Below are positions 19,401 through 26,089 of a stretch of 64,000 nucleotides of DNA, piece by piece. Numbering within the stretch: the stretch's first letter is position 1; each line of letters begins with the position of its first letter. Position numbers and translations under genes: made by a program. The DNA comes from Bacteroidia bacterium (lineage in GTDB: Bacteria; Bacteroidota; Bacteroidia; J057; JADKCL01). Under the pieces are notes generated by a model, which was not told where the DNA came from, made no database searches, and was given only the letters and a program-made list of their open reading frames with translations. The stretch is from contig JACJYV010000006.1 in the NCBI GenBank assembly GCA_020635905.1, positions 1 through 64,000 on the forward strand, written 5' to 3'.

Positions 19401-20038
19401 ATATCGGCCACCTGTACCAGGGCCCGGGCACTTACATTCCCACCCTGATGGTGGAAAACAGTTATGGCTGCAAGGATACAGTGGACGGATTTGTGGAAGT
19501 TTTACCCAGCCCCGTGGCAGATTTTCAGGTGATTTTCCCCCAGAATAAAGACTTCTTCTACATGACCACCGACACGTTCTCGGCCATCAACCTTTCCCAG
19601 GGGGCCATTAGTCAGTTGTGGGAGTTTGGCGACGGAAGCAGCGACACCTCCTTTGTGCCCTGGCATGTGTACGCCTCAGACGGGGAAATGGTGATCAGGC
19701 TGACGGTACGGGCAGAAAACGGCTGCACCAGCTATAAGGAGGAGGTCATTCTGGTAAAAATCATCGACGACATCTGGATTCCCACTGCCTTTTCGCCCAA
19801 CGGGGACGGGGTGAATGATGAATTCAGGATCGTGGCCCATAATCTGCAGAAATTCTACATTGCGATTTATGACCGCTGGGGCAAAATGATCTTCGATTCC
19901 TACGATCCCAATTTCAGCTGGAACGGATTTTTCCGCAGTGAAGCCGTGCAGGAAGGGGTGTACACCTACATTTGCACTGGCACGAAGTACCGCGGCGAAA
20001 CCTTCAAACGAGGCGGGACTGTTACCCTGATCAGGTAG
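13469..20038 (+). CDS. Giant PKD-like repeat protein with gliding-motility-associated C-terminal domain
   Basis: The 2189-residue product begins with a long basic N-region and a hydrophobic signal (RLFLILLLAGGFWAPSGLFA). A ~450-residue cysteine-containing head follows (ASHNMGANLTFECLSNC). Then come about 17 tandem ~80-residue PKD-like units, each opening like PYPVIAGPATACEFTAGHVY and containing a G-N-Y-W core and a VTET-x-GCD segment. Two PKD domains follow (WFFGDGF and WEFGDGSS). The last ~85 residues are the type B T9SS / gliding-motility-associated domain (PTAFSPNGDGVNDEFRI to EGVYTYICTG). Probably an exported surface adhesin or matrix protein. The start could also be the in-frame ATG at 13445; 13469 gives the more compact signal. 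A convergent hairpin element follows. Confidence 0.88.
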   Translation: MKEEHNFNRRKYWFAQWFRNRLFLILLLAGGFWAPSGLFASHNMGANLTFECLSNCVIRVNLRAYRDCSGITSMAQGVTFTGQGVGCNQPVAVGNWSSWSIAEVTPICPSTSTKCTNNGAAINGVQEYYSWRDYNICGLNCTIYTMSWTDCCRNGAITSGATGGIYVNSTLNTSITPCNSSPQFTNPPIPYICAGQPFTFNQGAFDPDGDSLSYRFGPCNTGATTTVTYGAGYSYNQPLGASWNISINAYTGDITITPNPGNIVVGVFCVYVDEWRNGILINTIERDIQTTVINCGANTVPTVTGISGLSGGTAVGNVITTCLGSAISFNLNTADPNAGQTQTLSWNQNIAGAQFYRCGNPAIQNSITGALPCATFSWTPSAIGTYFFTVTVQDNACPIVGTNQYTYTINVGNMQVNVTDSVPGCTSADAFYCVTPTNGVPPYGFTWTGPGNLTSNPNATDSCLVHTYPGPGNYSYSVTVSDAFGCNVVTNGNVVIDFVLPSITGPADVCTSAPTATYSTPNVAGNSYAWYVSAGGTINSGQNTNSVNVTWSGAGTDTIRVTETNTILCDSTVELVVNVHANPVPVIAGPATACEFTPGHVYSVANSGNAFNWSITAGNGVITAGQGTNSATIKWLGNGAGTIQVTETDPFGCAGTATFNVTVNPKPYPVIAGPATACQLTGGNTYSVAAAAGNAFLWSISGGNGVITSGQSTNSINIKWTVPGNYTVNLTQSNGFSCDSTVSYAVTVNAKPTPVINGNLTPCAYTSGLVYSVNNNAGSTYNWSVGGSGNIVSGGNTNSVTVDWGAGGAGSLTVTETNASNCDSTVSVPVGVIPNPAPVISGPANACEFSSGHVYSVTNTFGSAYNWSIIAGNGVITAGQGSNSITIKWLANGAATVQVTETSLTTCDTTVTFNVQVDPKPYPVIAGPANACEFTSGHTYSVAAAAGNSYNWQITAGNGVITSGQGTNSIDIKWLANGPATVQVQQTNAAGCDSTVSFAVSVDPKPYPVIAGNNAPCAFTTGHGYSVTNTAGHTYVWTVTGSGTLVSGQNTNSITVDWGASGAGTVSVLEAVNGCDSSVTLNINVVGNPNPVIAGPATACEFTAGHVYSTASNAGSSYLWNIPSGGVITAGQNTNSITVKWLANGPYTVQVTETFASGCDTTVDFAVVVNAKPYPVIAGPVTACEYTDGHTYSVTAAAGNSYAWSVVAGSGVIYAGQGTNAVDVKWMANGAGTVQVTQTNTDGCDSTVTYGVTVQAKPYPVIAGNTQVCEYSTETYALPNTAGNSWSWTVTGNGNIVSGQNSNSISVKWDANGSGTVSVLETNAQGCDSAVTVNININAKPYPVITGPDSVCEYTAGHTYSTPNNAGNNYLWAISGAGVITSGQGSNSIGVKWMANGTYTVSVTETNPAGCDSTVSFTVVVTPKPYPVIAGPAVVCEFTDGHNYNITGAVGNSYLWTVTQGSGFIYAGQGTNAIEVKWMGNGPGTVQVQETNTFGCDSTVSFNVTVDPKPYPLISGPATLCEFTSGHTYAIASSAGSAYNWWISSGNGGGITSGQGSNSIQIQWLATGVDTVWVNHTNAQGCDSTVFFPVQIDPKPYPVISGPATVCEYTDGHNYSIPLNPGSSYAWSIVQGNGVIQSGQGTSSVLVKWLANSFGIVQVTETNSQGCDSTVTFNVTVNPKPYPTISGPLTACEHTSLHVYTAVNVPGMTYSWKTNGGNIQGLSTGFTVNVHWLGAGTGTLQLTATNPITGCDSTLSINVTIHPAPTPQVQGPSNLCAWSNSITYLTQQNGGSSYVWNINPGNFVSGQNSSSTVVNWTYGTGNGTIWVTETNGFGCTATDLLNVTLMPAPTPDIDGPIEVCQNVTHYYQTPAQVNNRYVWSIPANSGTIKNGQGTNQVGIYWTLPGVRTLTLYQQDTVTGCDTVVKIDVEIFPAIFADLEPDTIRGCDPLLVEFDGSQTPGAVAYKWFFGDGFVSLQPNIGHLYQGPGTYIPTLMVENSYGCKDTVDGFVEVLPSPVADFQVIFPQNKDFFYMTTDTFSAINLSQGAISQLWEFGDGSSDTSFVPWHVYASDGEMVIRLTVRAENGCTSYKEEVILVKIIDDIWIPTAFSPNGDGVNDEFRIVAHNLQKFYIAIYDRWGKMIFDSYDPNFSWNGFFRSEAVQEGVYTYICTGTKYRGETFKRGGTVTLIR

Positions 20039-20057
20039 GGAGGCAATAGATTATACC

Positions 20058-20179
20058 AGGGAGCTTCAAAAACAAAGAAGATCAAGGCGGACGCAGGTAA
20101 AGAAAGCGCAGTTTACTGAGGTAAATGAGCATTTCTGAACCAAGTCCAACGCAGAGATTCGAAGTTTTTGGAGCTCCCT
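20058..20179. repeat. Long imperfect palindrome between convergent genes
   Basis: AGGGAGCTTCAAAAAC (20058-20073) is mirrored by GTTTTTGGAGCTCCCT (20164-20179). Inside, GCGCAGTTTACT pairs imperfectly with GGTAAATGAGC, and further bases fit with wobble pairs, so the whole ~122 bp could fold as one RNA hairpin on either strand. It fills the gap between the giant gene and the convergent lipoprotein gene and touches the latter's stop codon. It probably acts as a two-way terminator and looks like a copy of a dispersed palindromic element. Confidence 0.75.
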
Positions 20180-21230
20180 ACTCGACGGCTTTCATTTGAT
20201 CATTGAGCCGCTGCAAATCAGCGATGCGATTCAGCAAAACGCGGTTGTAATCATAAGCTGCGCGGCAGCCCATTTCGGCGGATTTCTGGGTCCATTTAAC
20301 CCCGGCTTGCAGGTCGCCTTTCATTTCCTCGGCCAGGGCCAGGTTATAGGCGGCTTTGCTGGGGATTTTCTTCTTGGGATCTTCCAGAGACTCTTTCCAG
20401 AGCTTTTCAGCCAGTTCCCAGTTGGAAACGCGCACTGCATTTCGGGCGGCTTTCATGGTGGGAGTTCCGCCAGAGTAATACATGCGGTTGACCCAGATCC
20501 AGTTGGGAGAAATGCGGCGGGCGTAGGCATCGCCAGCTTTGGCGCCCAGATCCTGGGTCATATTTTCGCGGGAAGGAAGGTTATTGCGGGCCGCAGCCTG
20601 GTTGGGGCCTTCGGCATTGAAGCCCATGCCTTGCTGCATCATGAACTCGTCGAGCAGGGAGCCGTCAATGGCACTGTAAAGGCGCCAGCCCACGGTGATG
20701 CGCACATTGGCGGTCACGGTATGGATGGTGCGGGTGACCTTCTGGCCTTCCTTGGTTTTTTCCTCCACCTGGCGGGTGCCGTATTTGAGGTCGCTGTCTG
20801 AGTCAAAGGCCTCCACCGTGACCATGGCGTGAGAATTGAATTGATTGCAAATGCGCTTTACCTCGTCGCTGCTCAAAGGAGGGGGAAAGGTGCCCAATCC
20901 TGAACCCGGCACTTCAATATTGGCCTGGGTGGTGGAAAAACGGGGAGAATTGCGCAAAACATTGGAAAGACCAAACAGGGAGGCTTCCGCTCCTTTGCGG
21001 TCTTCGCCGATGCCTTCGCCAGTCAGCAGGCCTTCCATGAAATTCCAGAATTTCTGGCCTTTGTCGGGACGGTAACGGTTGACCAGGACCAGACTTTTCA
21101 CATCCTCACGTACATTGATCTGGGCAGGTTGTAACAAATTGAGGGAAACGGAAGAAGTTCCGCATCCGGCAGCAACCAGCAATAAAAGGAGGGCGCTGGC
21201 GGCAGTAATCAGACGGCGATTTGCTTTCAT
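20178..21230 (-). CDS. DUF6340-like lipoprotein with tetratricopeptide-like end
   Basis: The 350-residue product starts at the ATG at 21230 with MKANRRLITAASALLLLLVA and a lipobox Cys (AAGCG). The body resembles the DUF6340 family of Bacteroidota lipoproteins: an early LQPAQINVREDVKSLVLVNR, a central ICNQFNSHAMVTVEAFDSD and the EKTKEGQKVTRTIH strand region. The last ~90 residues (AARNAVRVSNWELAEKLWK to AYNLALAEEMKGDL) look like one or two TPR units. Likely an envelope protein; role unknown. It is the last of three minus-strand genes with small gaps (20 and 6 bp), so probably one operon. Confidence 0.75.
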   Translation of the reverse strand: MKANRRLITAASALLLLLVAAGCGTSSVSLNLLQPAQINVREDVKSLVLVNRYRPDKGQKFWNFMEGLLTGEGIGEDRKGAEASLFGLSNVLRNSPRFSTTQANIEVPGSGLGTFPPPLSSDEVKRICNQFNSHAMVTVEAFDSDSDLKYGTRQVEEKTKEGQKVTRTIHTVTANVRITVGWRLYSAIDGSLLDEFMMQQGMGFNAEGPNQAAARNNLPSRENMTQDLGAKAGDAYARRISPNWIWVNRMYYSGGTPTMKAARNAVRVSNWELAEKLWKESLEDPKKKIPSKAAYNLALAEEMKGDLQAGVKWTQKSAEMGCRAAYDYNRVLLNRIADLQRLNDQMKAVE

Positions 21231-21250
21231 ATTGATTTTGTAATGGATAA

Positions 21251-21991
21251 TCAGGTGGATAATTTGCGAAATTCTCCTTTTAGTTCCCACTTTCCAAATT
21301 CTCTGGTTTCCCAGACATGCACCAATGGCACGGTATCAGATTGGGCCTGGGCAAATTTTTCGGGGGTAAAATCCCACATTTCATAGCCAATCAAACTGTC
21401 TTTATCGATCAGGCTCCACAGGTTTTGCAGGATATTCTGGGCCTGGGCCACTGCCTTTCCGACCTCATGGTCCAGGCCTTCGGCAAATTTGGAGACTTTC
21501 TCGGCAAAATAAACTTTGACTGAATTTTCGATGTCGTGAATGACCACCCGGCGGGGATCAAAACCCAGGAGGGCAGAATTGACGGCTTTTTCCACAAATT
21601 GATTGAGAAATTCGTGACCAGCTTCCGCGCCTTTATTGGTGAGATTATTTTGCTCCATCAGCACGGAGAGTACCACCACCACCCCGCTGACCTCGGCTTC
21701 AAAATAAGGGAGCATAAAGGGGGTAATGCGGGTTTCCCAGCGGCCAACCTGGGCCGGAATGCGGACCACTTGTCCGTCGTGTACGTTATCGGGGGAGAGA
21801 TTTCCGTGGCTCCCGGCCGAGAAGTGGTAAATTCCCTTTCCCTCCAGGCGAAATTCATTGGTGATCTTAAGACCTTCTCCGTCAATTCTGAAAAAAACAT
21901 TCCAAAGGTAAGGGCGGGCCCCCTGTGGACCTTCTTCCTGCCGGTGACAGGTGAGGGTTTTTAGTTCAAGAACGACCGGAAAAGACTGCAA
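21251..21991 (-). CDS. Protein of unknown function in lipoprotein operon
   Basis: The 246-residue product has no signal peptide or membrane segment and no family I recognise. Visible features are an N-terminal block resembling a bounded-ligand or stress-type beta structure (VVLELKTLTCHRQEEG, KITNEFRLEGKG), a central acidic segment, and a helical C-terminal half (KVYFAEKVSKFAEG, AVAQAQNILQNL). No ATG is near the 5' end; a TTG at 21991 gives the full frame and lies 6 bp after the upstream stop, so translational coupling is likely. It sits between two envelope-protein genes. Confidence 0.6.
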   Translation of the reverse strand: MQSFPVVLELKTLTCHRQEEGPQGARPYLWNVFFRIDGEGLKITNEFRLEGKGIYHFSAGSHGNLSPDNVHDGQVVRIPAQVGRWETRITPFMLPYFEAEVSGVVVVLSVLMEQNNLTNKGAEAGHEFLNQFVEKAVNSALLGFDPRRVVIHDIENSVKVYFAEKVSKFAEGLDHEVGKAVAQAQNILQNLWSLIDKDSLIGYEMWDFTPEKFAQAQSDTVPLVHVWETREFGKWELKGEFRKLST

Positions 21992-21997
21992 AACAAC

Positions 21998-22582
21998 TTA
22001 TTTGTATACGTTATGGGTTTGATCGCATTCAAGCAATACAGCCACATACTTCAGGGCACACCAGAATTTCTGGATATCTGTTTTGGGTTGTTTCAGGTTG
22101 TTTTTGGCCGTGATACAGCTGAGATAAAGGTAGCTGCCATCGGCGTAGCAATCGCTGACCTGTTCGTATTGAAGCACGGTGCTCTGGCAGTCGGCGCGTC
22201 CGGCCAGGGGACCGCGGGAATCGCTGGGAGGAGTTTCAATTTTGTCGCCCGGCTTGAAGCCCAGGTATTCGTTGCAGTATTGCACTCCAGAGGCGGCAAG
22301 CGCATTGCGGGCTTCGGGTGAGAGAGAGGAATAAGTGGCTCCCCTTTTGACGATGCCACGCATTTTATTCAGGAATAATTTCCGCTTGATCTCGTTTTTG
22401 TTGATGTCGTCGGGTGAAGGATAAACCTGAAGCAGGTTTTCGCAGGCAACCTGAATTTCCTTGGCGACCGGATCTTCGATTTTGGTCATTTCACACCAGG
22501 CTTTGCGGGGTGTCATTTCAACCTGGGCAAACAGGATGGTGGAGAAGAGAAGGCCAAGGGAAAGTATAAGTGCTTGTCTCAT
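21998..22582 (-). CDS. Exported cysteine-rich protein of unknown function
   Basis: The 194-residue product begins with a signal peptide (MRQALILSLGLLFSTILFAQ). The mature part has eight cysteines, an even number spread through it (AWCEMT, VACENL, QYCNEY, DCQST, SDCYAD, SCITA, FWCAL, ECDQ), which suggests disulfide bonds in the periplasm. No family is recognised. It is the first gene of the three-gene minus-strand run ending at 20178. A DsbA-like protein encoded 118 bp upstream on the same strand could help to oxidise it, but that link is only inference. Confidence 0.65.
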   Translation of the reverse strand: MRQALILSLGLLFSTILFAQVEMTPRKAWCEMTKIEDPVAKEIQVACENLLQVYPSPDDINKNEIKRKLFLNKMRGIVKRGATYSSLSPEARNALAASGVQYCNEYLGFKPGDKIETPPSDSRGPLAGRADCQSTVLQYEQVSDCYADGSYLYLSCITAKNNLKQPKTDIQKFWCALKYVAVLLECDQTHNVYK

Positions 22583-22699
22583 TTTTTGTGTTTTGATGGT
22601 GTTTTCAGATTGAAAACAAAAACCATTCCAAAATTAATCATTTTCAAATAAATATTTCAGGATCGGGCCGGGAAAGTAAAATTGCCTTAACCATGAGCT

Positions 22700-23341
22700 T
22701 CAATTCTCCTGCGAAATTTCATCCAAAATGCTCTGCATGGTGCGGTCCATGCTCGCATACGGTGCATATCCCAGGGAAACGGCATATAATTCCTGACTGT
22801 TTCCGAAAACCAGGGTGGGAAATCCAGTCACACCCACCTGCTTGGCCCACATGAAATCATCCACAGTTTCCTTGCGCACCTCCTCTGAGTCAAAAGCCTG
22901 GTCAAAGTCCGTAGGATCAATGTCCAGAGCCTTCAGCAAAGGGTAATAGGTTTCGAGCCGGTCTGTGTGTTGATTTTTGTGGTAAAATGCATCCTGAATT
23001 GCCTTGAAAAATGGCCACTCAGCCCCGGGTTTGAGCCTGCGAACCGCGACCACCGCACGGCAGGGCATTTCTGTATTGTAAACAAAAGGGGGCGCATCTG
23101 TTTCCAGTAAAGTATAATCAAAGGGCTGGCCCGTGGCTTCCTGCACATGTTCCCAGTGGTCGCGCAGCATCGTCTTAAGTTTTTGGTCCATGGGCTGGGT
23201 TTCATAAGGCCGCAGGCCGCCGAGCACCACTTTGAGGGGAAACTGAGGATATTTAGCCAGAATCTGATCGAGAGCGGGACCAATGCCGTAGCACCAGGAG
23301 CACAGGGGATCGCCCACGTAGATGAATTTGTAGTCATTCAT
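22700..23341 (-). CDS. DsbA family protein (FrnE-like thioredoxin fold)
   Basis: The 213-residue product has the DSBA-like thioredoxin fold with the active pair in GDPLCSWCYGIGPAL (residues about 11-25). The helical insert follows, with typical segments PCRAVVAVRRLKPGAEWPFF and FYHKNQHTDRLETY. The cis-proline loop is VTGFPTLVFGNS. The length and CSWC motif fit the FrnE-like/DsbA group found in the cytoplasm of Bacteroidota, and there is no signal peptide. It probably acts in thiol-disulfide exchange. Downstream on the same strand lies the cysteine-rich exported protein gene. Confidence 0.85.
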   Translation of the reverse strand: MNDYKFIYVGDPLCSWCYGIGPALDQILAKYPQFPLKVVLGGLRPYETQPMDQKLKTMLRDHWEHVQEATGQPFDYTLLETDAPPFVYNTEMPCRAVVAVRRLKPGAEWPFFKAIQDAFYHKNQHTDRLETYYPLLKALDIDPTDFDQAFDSEEVRKETVDDFMWAKQVGVTGFPTLVFGNSQELYAVSLGYAPYASMDRTMQSILDEISQEN

Positions 23342-23419
23342 GGGGTAAAGTTATAGGTTTTGAATGAAAGTTGGATTTGGATTGGGTCTTTTGGGAGATC
23401 AGTTCAGGTGAGATTTGTT

Positions 23420-23427
23420 TAAATTTG
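23420..23427 (+). promoter_or_regulatory. Bacteroidota -7 box TAAATTTG before HupE/UreJ-like gene
   Basis: TAAATTTG matches the TAnnTTTG consensus of the Bacteroidota sigma factor and ends four bases before the ATG at 23432. If it is used, the message would be leaderless or nearly so. No TTG at the ideal 19-base spacing was found upstream. Confidence 0.45.
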
Positions 23428-23431
23428 CCCC

Positions 23432-24025
23432 ATGTCGGAATTTCTGATTTACCTGGGTCTGGGATTTGAGCACATCAGCGATCTGAATGGCTACGACCAC
23501 ATGATTTTCCTGCTGGCCCTGGCCGCAGGTTACAGGCTGGCCGACTGGCGCAGGGTGTTGGTGCTGGTCACAGCCTTTACCCTCGGACATTCCCTTACCT
23601 TGGCGCTTTCCACCCTCAATTGGATTCACCCTCCCTCCCACTGGATCGAATTTTTGATCCCTGTCACGATCCTCTGCACAGCTGTGCTTAACCTGTTTCA
23701 GGCCTTCAAAAGGAAAGATTGGGAGCAAAATCCCCACTCTGCGGGATATTATGTGCTGGCCCTCGGCTTTGGTTTGATTCACGGCATGGGATTTTCCAAT
23801 TATTTGAAAGCCATTCTCGGACAGGAGGAAAGCATTTTCCAACCCCTGCTGGCCTTCAATCTGGGGTTGGAAGCAGGGCAAATTCTAATCATCCTGGTCA
23901 TTCTGGGGCTCAATTTTATCAGCCTGCGCTGGCTTTCCCTTACCCAAAAAACCTGGATGATGGGCACTTCTGTCCTCGCTTTGGTTATCGCCCTGGTGCT
24001 TTGTTTTAGAACATTTCCCCTCTGA
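23432..24025 (+). CDS. HupE/UreJ family membrane protein
   Basis: The 197-residue product has about six membrane segments (e.g. VLVLVTAFTLGHSLTLAL and ILIILVILGLNFISL). Family marks are the histidine motifs GYDHMIFLLAL near residue 24, AFTLGHSLTLAL and FGLIHGMGFSNYL. HupE/UreJ proteins are thought to transport or bind nickel or cobalt for hydrogenase and urease, but many Bacteroidota carry a copy without either enzyme. No urease or hydrogenase gene is in this window, so the metal and role are open. Confidence 0.85.
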   Translation: MSEFLIYLGLGFEHISDLNGYDHMIFLLALAAGYRLADWRRVLVLVTAFTLGHSLTLALSTLNWIHPPSHWIEFLIPVTILCTAVLNLFQAFKRKDWEQNPHSAGYYVLALGFGLIHGMGFSNYLKAILGQEESIFQPLLAFNLGLEAGQILIILVILGLNFISLRWLSLTQKTWMMGTSVLALVIALVLCFRTFPL

Positions 24026-24112
24026 AGAGGGGATTGAGTGCTGCTCAGAAGTTCAATTCTCCATCAAAATATTTTTTAAATTGGAGGCAGAAATCCATTC
24101 AAACCCGAATCC

Positions 24113-24928
24113 GTGAAAAAAATCAGTAAAAATCTCCTCCTTCTGCTGTTGCTTTCCAGCATTTTTATGGGCTGCAACGGCCAGGCCACCCCTGATCAGG
24201 GAAATATTCCACAAAAAGATGAGGCCTTAACTACAAGGAAGGCTGTTTCTGAAATTCCCATCATTTACAGCGATGCCTATAATTATCTGCCCGAGGATTG
24301 GAAAAAGCCGCCCATCAACGCCGCAGTAAATCCTCTTGACACGGCCGAAATCGGCCGTTGTGAGAAGGCCTCCCTGGTCGCCATGGCCAAATACCATCCT
24401 GACGTGCTCAAGTGGAACCTGGATTATCTGGTTTGGGTGAAGTCGCTGGAGTTTTATGGCGCACCTTACGGGGGTACGAATTCTACCAAAAACCTTTACC
24501 TGGCCAATGACGGGGAGGCCGAGGGCTACTCAGAACACTATCTGGAGGGCTCATTTCACCACGAGTTTTCCAGCATTTTGCTGCGCAATTATACGACCTA
24601 CTTCGACCAGGGCGCATGGGACAGGCTGCTGCCTGTGGGATTTTCTTACGGCGAAGGCGGGACCCAGGCCATTCTGGATGGCAAAGCCAGCCAGGGTCTG
24701 GACGAAAGTCTGAACGAATTGGGCTTTGTGGATCAGTACGCCACTTCTGATGCAGAAAATGATCTGAATGAGATTGCCCAGAATCTGTTTGCCCCTGAAG
24801 AAGTATTTTGGGAACGGGTGGACAAATATCCCGCCCTGAAAAAGAAGGTCGCCTTTGTGATCGATTTTTACCACCAGATCTGGGAAGTTTGGAACGAACA
24901 GCTTTTCCGGACTTACGATGTGAAGTAG
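24113..24928 (+). CDS. Lipoprotein of unknown function
   Basis: The 271-residue product begins at a GTG (24113) with MKKISKNLLLLLLLSSIFMG and a lipobox Cys. No ATG fits the signal peptide. The body has a helical, aromatic character (YNYLPEDWKKPPINAAVNP, YSEHYLEGSFHHEFSSILL, the latter with an H-H-E cluster). I do not recognise the family, though the His/Glu cluster could bind a metal. It lies 6 bp before the histone deacetylase-like gene in the same direction, so the two are likely co-expressed. Confidence 0.6.
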   Translation: MKKISKNLLLLLLLSSIFMGCNGQATPDQGNIPQKDEALTTRKAVSEIPIIYSDAYNYLPEDWKKPPINAAVNPLDTAEIGRCEKASLVAMAKYHPDVLKWNLDYLVWVKSLEFYGAPYGGTNSTKNLYLANDGEAEGYSEHYLEGSFHHEFSSILLRNYTTYFDQGAWDRLLPVGFSYGEGGTQAILDGKASQGLDESLNELGFVDQYATSDAENDLNEIAQNLFAPEEVFWERVDKYPALKKKVAFVIDFYHQIWEVWNEQLFRTYDVK

Positions 24929-24934
24929 ATTTTG

Positions 24935-25879
24935 ATGGAAAAAATTCCCCTGGTTTTTTCACCCGGCTATGATATGTCGCTGCTGGGGATCGAAAAATTG
25001 CATCCCTTCGACAGCACGAAGTACGGGAAAGTGTATCGTTTTTTGCTGGAGCACAAATTATTCCAACCCGGCGAAACCCATGAACCAGAGGAAGTTACCC
25101 ATGAATTTCTGCTTCAGATTCACGGAGAAATGTATCTGGAGAGTTTGAAAAAATCCGCCAAAATCGCTCAGATCGCAGAGGTGGATTTCCTGAAAAATGT
25201 GCCTGCTTTCCTCTTGGACAGATTTTTCCTGAAACCCATGCGGCTGGCCACAGGCGGCACCGTGCTTGGAGCAGAGCTGGCCCTGAAACATGGCTGGGCC
25301 GTCAATCTGGGAGGCGGCTTTCACCATGCCAAAGCCACCCTCAGTTCGGGATTCTGCTTTTACGCTGACATTCCCCTGGCGGCTTACGAACTGCTGAAAC
25401 ACCATCCTGAGGTAAAAAAGATCATGGTGGTGGACCTGGATGCGCACCAGGGCAACGGATTTGAGGACATTTTTGGTGAAGATCCCCGCATAGTGACCTT
25501 TGACGTTTACAATGGCCAGATTTATCCCCTGGATTACGAAGCCCGCAGGTTTATAAAGTATAATTATCCCGTTAAACCCAAAATGGCCGACCCGGAATAT
25601 CTGGATTTGCTGGCGCAGGAACTTCCCAAAGCCATAGACCGCGAGAAGCCAGAGTTGGTCATTTATAATGCAGGCAGCGATATTTATAAAGGTGACCCTC
25701 TGGGCGGATTTGATATTTCGGCTGTGGGGATTCTGCGGCGGGATCAGTTTGTGTTTGGGGAGGCAGTGAAGCGAAAAATCCCCTTGCTGATGTTGCTGAG
25801 CGGGGGATATCATCCTGCAAGCTGGGAAATCATTGGCTCGGCCATTCTGGCCAGCCTGAAAAAATGGAAACTGGCCTGA
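24935..25879 (+). CDS. Histone deacetylase family protein
   Basis: The 314-residue product belongs to the arginase/deacetylase fold used by HDACs and acetylpolyamine amidohydrolases. It opens with LVFSPGYDMS and HPFDSTKYGKVYRFLLE. Active-site and zinc ligands are visible in NLGGGFHHAKATLSSGFCFY, VVDLDAHQGNG and NAGSDIYKGDPLGGFDIS. The sequence style matches bacterial relatives of the class IV (HDAC11-like) enzymes, which have been linked to removal of acyl groups from lysines or polyamines. The ATG at 24935 is preferred over an overlapping TTG at 24932. Substrate unknown. Confidence 0.85.
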   Translation: MEKIPLVFSPGYDMSLLGIEKLHPFDSTKYGKVYRFLLEHKLFQPGETHEPEEVTHEFLLQIHGEMYLESLKKSAKIAQIAEVDFLKNVPAFLLDRFFLKPMRLATGGTVLGAELALKHGWAVNLGGGFHHAKATLSSGFCFYADIPLAAYELLKHHPEVKKIMVVDLDAHQGNGFEDIFGEDPRIVTFDVYNGQIYPLDYEARRFIKYNYPVKPKMADPEYLDLLAQELPKAIDREKPELVIYNAGSDIYKGDPLGGFDISAVGILRRDQFVFGEAVKRKIPLLMLLSGGYHPASWEIIGSAILASLKKWKLA

Positions 25880-26089
25880 GCGGCCTGCTTTGAAAAAAGG
25901 GCGAAGAATTCGCCCGCCAAACCCTTTGGTTTGGACCTGTTGCGAAAAAACAGTTGAAGGATTTTTCGAAAAAACGAAGTAAATTGCGCCGGTTTCGGAA
26001 AAAGGCCTCTCATTTATCAAAAAATGCCCGGCAACTTTCCCGAAAAAGGTTTTTGAGATTAAATTAGTTGTATTCTATAAAAATTGAAT

